From Chromera velia (Eukaryota; Sar; Chromeraceae): a stretch of 37,737 bases of DNA. Made by a program: the position numbers and the translations under genes. The stretch lies in assembly GCA_018398765.1 (NCBI GenBank), contig JAHBMJ010000968.1:1-37737 (forward strand). The letters run 5' to 3'. Position 1 is the stretch's first letter; each line of letters begins with the position of its first letter. Of the stretch, positions 32,994 through 37,737 are shown piece after piece. The notes beneath the pieces are model-generated. The model had not been told where the DNA came from. It ran no database searches and saw only the letters and a program-made list of their open reading frames with translations.

Positions 32994-33695
32994 CTAGCTT
33001 TTCGGCTTTCCAGGAGTGGGTGCTCCTGGGCTTCTATTCGGTTGCGGAGAGATGACAACGGGGTGAGACGGAGAATCGCGCATACGTTTGCTATTGCTGT
33101 TAGTGTTGGAACCGTCCTGTTTCTGGGCAGCTAAGCATCCAGAGTTGGTAAGTTCGGCTACCTTCTGTGCCGCGCCAGGGCCGACAACAAGCCCCTTATA
33201 TTGGAGGTGAATATAGAGAGGTCGGTAGCCTTCCTCACCCGGAGTGATGACTTTCTCAGGATGGGGAAGTTTCCCCCCAGCCTTCTCAGTATTTGTATCT
33301 GCGGCTGCCTCCTTTAGTTTCAAATTGGTCCTCCCGCCGGGCCCTGCAGGAGCGGCCCCCCCTCCAGCACTATCAGCAGCCCCCCCGCTGCCTTTTCCCT
33401 TGCCTTTCTGAAACTGCTCCACACCGACAGGGAATGTGGTCGCAGCCTTTCGACGCTCGGGGTCAGGGGCATGCTGCAATCTCTCGTGGTTCATATCCAA
33501 AATATCCCAGTCATACAGCATGTCTCCGGTGGTGAATCGGTCAAAAGTGGGGTACCTCACCCGTGGATCCGTCTTGTAGGCAACAATCTGCTTCTCATGC
33601 ACCTTTATCAACTTATTAGCCCAGTTCCGTTGAGCCAACGGGAGGAGGCACGTCAGATTGTTCTGAAACCCCAACCACCGGATAGTCGTATGCGT
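32994..33695 (-). CDS. Terminal exon of an unknown gene (Gly/Ala- and Lys-rich C-terminal half)
   Basis: The open frame runs 233 codons from a TGCAG acceptor (ends 33696) to TAG at 32994. The first 85 residues are normal globular-type sequence with Trp, Tyr and charged residues (RWLGFQNNL, YKTDPRVRYPTFDRFTTGDM, LYDWDILDM). Then comes a KGKGKG and Gly/Ala/Pro-rich linker, a short globular part (EEGYRPLYIHLQYKGLVVG) and a Ser/Pro/Lys tail. Upstream is a CA microsatellite with a pyrimidine-rich transcript (33700-33960), likely intronic. A possible first exon begins at ATG 34024 (MSYNPTGLNGKKEAF), but its donor is weak. Family not recognised. The gene is bracketed by inverted TTTGA arrays, so a mobile-element origin cannot be excluded. 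Confidence 0.45.
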   Translation of the reverse strand, partial: THTTIRWLGFQNNLTCLLPLAQRNWANKLIKVHEKQIVAYKTDPRVRYPTFDRFTTGDMLYDWDILDMNHERLQHAPDPERRKAATTFPVGVEQFQKGKGKGSGGAADSAGGGAAPAGPGGRTNLKLKEAAADTNTEKAGGKLPHPEKVITPGEEGYRPLYIHLQYKGLVVGPGAAQKVAELTNSGCLAAQKQDGSNTNSNSKRMRDSPSHPVVISPQPNRSPGAPTPGKPKS

Positions 33696-33706
33696 CTGCA
33701 ACATAC

Positions 33707-33717
33707 ATACACACACG

Positions 33718-33779
<62 letters not shown>

Positions 33780-33855
33780 TACATACACATAGACACACAC
33801 ACACACGCACACATACATATATACACACACACACACATACACACACACACACACA

Positions 33856-33887
<32 letters not shown>

Positions 33888-33960
33888 TACACACACACAC
33901 ACAGAGAGAGAGAGAGAAAGAAAGAGAGAGAGAGAGAGAGAAAGAAAGAAAGAGAAAAAA
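33707..33960. repeat. CA microsatellite followed by GA/AAAG tract
   Basis: About 190 bases of CA/CATA repeats, then GAGAGA and AAAGAAAG. Open frames through it are Cys-Val or His-Thr repeats. Confidence 0.95.
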
Positions 33961-34394
33961 AGAGAAAGGCTCTAAAAACAAATGCCTCCTTCTTCCCGTT
34001 CAACCCTGTCGGATTGTATGACATGTCTTTACGGGGTGTAAAATGTTTGTAGACGCTCAAAAAAGGGGCCGTAAAAGATGTTCCAGCACCAGAAAAGTTA
34101 ACACAGCTGTTCGGGAAAACGTTCAGCCGATCGGTTTACCTCTCCATGAAGTAAAAGAGGGTGAAACGTCAATTTCAGTGCAGCTCAAAACGTTTTTTTT
34201 TTGAGAGCAAACCATCAAGATTTAGGTTTTTTCTGAAATTGTTCATTTGAATCAGCATGTGTGACGGATCGGTACTTGCAAAAGTTTTTTCGGGACCTTC
34301 ATATTTGAGGTTGAAAGTCATATTGATCAAATATTTGATCGTATTTGATAGGTCTTTAAACACTAGGTCCTCCCTGACTGGATATTTAATTTGA

Positions 34395-34456
34395 GCTTAA
34401 GCCCTACCTGAAATCAAATCAAATCAAATCAAATCAAACATGATCACTATGTATGG
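34395..34456. repeat. ATCAA pentanucleotide array, inverted partner of 32404-32472
   Basis: Five ATCAA units followed by CATGATCACT. Complementary to the left array as described there. The outer flanks show no matching target duplication. Confidence 0.65.
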
Positions 34457-34925
34457 TTTAAGATAACTTAACTCAGTTGAACAGTACTGCACTGGCACAG
34501 TCTGACAGTAAACAACAATCTAAACTATGGCGCCTAGACAGTATGACTAAACATATATGCTACTCATCAATCAATGATCAGCAGATCATATGATTCAGAT
34601 GACTTAACCGGCAGCCATCGTACAGTACGACGTATACCAATATGGCGAACGGCAGTCGATGTAGGCTTAGAGCTTATGTTAGAAGAGCATTTAAGATATC
34701 ATGTTTACTAAGCTATAAGTTTAATTTAGATTCAATTAAAAACATTCGAGATGAAATTAACCTAGAAATTAACATGAACTGAATTTTTATGTGGGCTAGC
34801 TATTAATAATAGCTTGAAGGAGCTGCAGCTCCGAGGGAAAGCTCTGCATGCGGGATGGAAGAGGAAGCTGCAGGCAATAATTTTTGGATTTCCAAAACGT
34901 TTATGAGACATCTTATGAGACCTGG
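34457..34925. other. Intergenic spacer
   Basis: AT-rich with no supported gene. Downstream flank of the HAD hydrolase gene. Confidence 0.5.
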
Positions 34926-36201
34926 CTATCCGCCAGCCCACTTGAAAAGGGGTAACGCGAATGTCGGTTTTATTCCGCTTTCCCCCTCCCCCTGTGCGTG
35001 TTCGTGGAAAAAGGTTGCTGCAGTTGCCTGATCAAAGACCCCCTCTACACTCACTTCGTGCTTGTGGATGCCTTCTGCAATAAAAATGGAGGCCAGCCCA
35101 GCGCCACACGCCCCTGCGATATCGTGTTCAAGAGAGTCACCGACGTGCACAACTCTTTCAGGGGGGAGCTCCAACATTCGCACACTAGCTTCAAAATGCG
35201 TCTTACCTGGTTTCCCAAACCTGCGGAAAGCACCAAAAAAACACAGAAAACTCGGATTCTGTCACACAGATTCACTGACAACAGAAAGCGCGAGACATTG
35301 ACAACAAAACAGAACATGACAATTTTTCGTGTCCTGGCCAACCGTCTCTTTTCGATGCACATGGCAACCCATGCAGCACGGAAAAGTCCAACTGCGCCTC
35401 GCCTGACCGCGAATTCGTCTAGACAGACTGTGCACTGCCATGAAGAATGACTTTGTTTGTCAAAGTTTCGTCTTCTGTTATCGTACCAAGAAGACAAGCA
35501 GACGGAAGAAAACCTGATGCCGTTTCGCATTTCCCTTTTCCGGAGACGCTATAGTGAGGGTAGATAAAGAGGTCCACAGACCGATTTCTGATTTTCACTT
35601 AATTCTCATTCAATCAAAACCCACAGCATAACAGCGGAACACGAGATCAAAGGCAGGAAGGCAAGGGAAGGGCGCAACGACTCTTCACACGAGATAGACG
35701 CTAGGGGACCGGGCAAGACGGGAGGTTGTTGAAACATGGGTTGATACGGCAGAGAAGAAACGTCGTTGACATCAAAGCAGAATTAAGTGTTTGGATCCCT
35801 GTATCCGATATCTCCCTTTTCCTCTTTGTCCGCAAATGATCAAGCAACCCAATCCAGTCACTTCGGTCTGCTGACCTCAGCACCTTTCCTCCTAATTTCT
35901 CATACGCTGCTGCAATTACTCCAGGCATGAAAGCCCTTGAGCCGCTGGGCTCCAGAACCTGGAAGTCCGGGTTGGCACATACCTGGAAGGAAGAAAGCAG
36001 AAGGAAAGGAAAGGAAAAGGTGCAACGCAAAAGACGAGGACTGTACTCAAGAGAGGCAAAAGTGCCTTCCCCTCCTTTCTCTCCCGCCCCTCTTCCTTGT
36101 ATGCGTATTCAGAATAGAGAGAGGGAGCAGAGGAGTGAGTGGGAGAACATGACCCGCGCAAAGGGGAAAAATACCGCATGCACGCACGCACGCTCACACA
36201 A

Positions 36202-36239
<38 letters not shown>

Positions 36240-37677
36240 AAAATGGAGGGGGGGCGGGGGAGAGAGAGGAAAGGCCTAGTCACTGATGGAGAGACGCGAT
36301 TCGAAGATCAGCACGACACATCGTACCACACGCTTGCTGTCTCATCCGGCGACTTCTTTGTGCTCTCTTTCCTCACAAAAGACGTCCGAACACTGTCGAA
36401 AGCGCGTTATCAAATTCGATGACCCGACAGGGGAGCCAGTCAACCGCCTCTCTGAAATCAAGTGGCCGATGGGGTCCTTTGACTTCCCACTCCTCCTTTA
36501 AGATCGGAAGCGCTACGTCTCTGACTCATTTTGCCACCAGTCCACCCCCCAAGACTTGTTGGGTTGCACACTGACCAAAGGAATTCCTCGCTCCACCCCT
36601 TTCTTGAGGAACGGCATGTGGTCTGCACGAGAAAATGGAGCAGACCAATTAATTAAAGTCAGGAGCCAGTCCGGGATTGTGCAGGTCCTTTACCCTAAAC
36701 GCACTGCTCAGACTGGAGCACCCATTCGCAATCCCAGCAGAAGCGATTCCGCAGACGACAAGAAAAGCCGTAGCGGATACACGGCCACCCCGAACACTGC
36801 ACAATTTTCTGAGTCCCCACTTTCCAACACGTATGTGGATCAGATGCGCATTTCCACCTCGAACTCAATACTCGTGCAACATGATCCTTCTCGCAGGAGG
36901 ACAGTGGCGATGCTCTTTATTTTTGTTCTTCGGGCTTTTGACTTTTGAATTTTTCAACCGAACTGACACAACAATCTCTCAGACCTTTGAGATCTCCAGT
37001 CCGTCTGAAGCAAGGAGCCGACGTCAGAGGCCGGTCGCTGCCTTCCGAGATGATCTCTACTCCCTGCAACACCAGCACTTCTGCCTCTTCAATCGGACCT
37101 ATCTTAACCTCGGCTGCTTCAATAAAAGGGTCACTCTCCCTTCCCTCCCACCGCATCCACGTTGCAATCTTGCCGCTAAAGTTGTCCCTCAGATACGTGC
37201 TGGCCTCCTCCCCAGACGTCACTGCTCCCACGAAGACATCCACGTCGAACCCTAGTTTCTTCAGTCCGTTGATGCAGTCAAACGCCTTCCGAGAGCTGTT
37301 GGACAGAATCACCATCTTCTTGCCTGCCTTCTGGAGACGCTCAAGACAATCTAGAGCTCCGGGAAGGGGATATGCACCGTTGTGCTGCAGAGAAAAGGCG
37401 TCTTTCAAATCGAATGGATAAGAAAAGCATGTGGAGAAGGTTTCACGCATCAACCCTTCCGTAGCACCAAGCAAAGCAGGGATACCAAGCATCATCGCCG
37501 AAAGGCCACAGAAACCAGCGACTACCATACATACGAAGAGGACCAAACAACCAAACCCCAGGTGGGTAGCCTATGTTCTTCTCGGCGACTCACCAATACC
37601 CCATATTGATCCAAAATGAACCCGTCAAACTGGTCCACGATCTCCGACACGCCAGACGGAAATCGAACAGCTGCCAT
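34926..37677 (-). CDS. HAD-superfamily hydrolase, class IIA-like (TIGR01459-type), five exons, 310 aa
   Basis: Exons: 37677-37594, 37384-36985, 36622-36576, 35982-35876, 35220-34926 (stop TAG); introns of 209, 362, 593 and 655 bases. All junctions keep frame. Motif I is FILDQYGVLHNG, with nucleophile Asp23, and spans the exon 1/2 junction. Motif II is VILSNSSR (Ser56), followed by GAVTSGEE. Exons 3-4 give GIPLVCANPDF, typical of this HAD group. Motif III Lys is in FGKPGK (Lys216) and motif IV is VVHVGDSLEHDIAGA (Asp241, Asp246). The second motif I Asp, usual general acid in phosphatases, is Tyr25 here; related bacterial class IIA proteins often have an aromatic residue there (family knowledge). 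A soluble phosphatase-like enzyme of unknown substrate is likely. No targeting peptide is evident. Exon 2's end uses GTCTGA and is the least certain; a GTAAGA in exon 5 could be an alternative donor. Start: GATGG context, first ATG. Confidence 0.88.
36203..36262. repeat. CA microsatellite and G-rich run inside intron 3 of the HAD gene
   Basis: CACACA for about 35 bases, then GGAGGGGGGGCGGGGGAGAG. Entirely intronic. Confidence 0.9.
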
Positions 37678-37737
37678 CTTTTGGTGAACTCCCCCCTTTG
37701 ACGAATAACGGGAGAAAGCGCGACCGACAGAGAACGG

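Noticed and set aside
33616-34060. Cys-Val and His-Thr frames fused to the 33-kb exon
   Set aside because: They come from the CA microsatellite; the exon instead begins at a TGCAG acceptor at 33696.

Overview
This is eukaryotic nuclear DNA. Genes are broken by short introns with GT-AG ends. Intergenic DNA is full of microsatellites, minisatellites, hairpin elements and LTR-type elements, and there are two assembly gaps (an N in a poly-C run near 16415 and Ns at about 24239-24244). Moderate GC, repeat-rich spacers, intron-rich genes and TGCATG-rich promoter DNA would suit a chromerid or related alveolate alga such as Chromera velia. That placement is inference; no rRNA, tRNA or organellar marker is present to settle it.

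Region 1 (1-1.5 kb): the 5' part of a retroelement on the minus strand. It encodes a Gag-like protein whose frame is cut by a single UAG just before a perfect CCHC zinc knuckle. A second frame then begins in an ATGA overlap and runs off the window. Region 2 (1.7-10.8 kb): tandem repeats, a large CTGA-based higher-order array, microsatellites, one unassigned coding-like segment (4.5-5.4 kb) and the first copy of a dispersed repeat family. Region 3 (10.8-16.8 kb): a 6-kb segment bounded by 47-bp inverted repeats and a 4-bp direct repeat. It carries two more copies of the repeat family, a perfect-looking foldback and a 36-bp minisatellite. Region 4 (16.8-23.5 kb): a fourth family copy, a 660-bp nested palindrome, and a compact LTR retroelement (20797-22619) with matching 6-bp target duplications, a Met-tRNA-like primer site and a polypurine tract.

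Region 5 (23.5-37.7 kb) holds the cellular genes, reconstructed here by matching exon phases. They are: a 12-exon minus-strand gene (23493-29538) for a 922-aa EF-hand-like/coiled-coil protein of unknown role; a 4-exon plus-strand gene (30576-31690) for a basic protein with a nuclear-localisation-like motif; a minus-strand terminal exon (32994-33695) for an unknown Gly/Ala-rich protein; and a complete 5-exon minus-strand HAD-superfamily (class IIA-like) hydrolase of 310 aa (34926-37677). The first two are divergent and share an intergenic region dense in TGCATG motifs. Nothing suggests that these genes act in one pathway.

Confidence is high for the HAD gene and the LTR element. It is moderate for the two multi-exon genes of unknown function and low for the isolated coding-like segments. 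No sequence search or transcript evidence was available.
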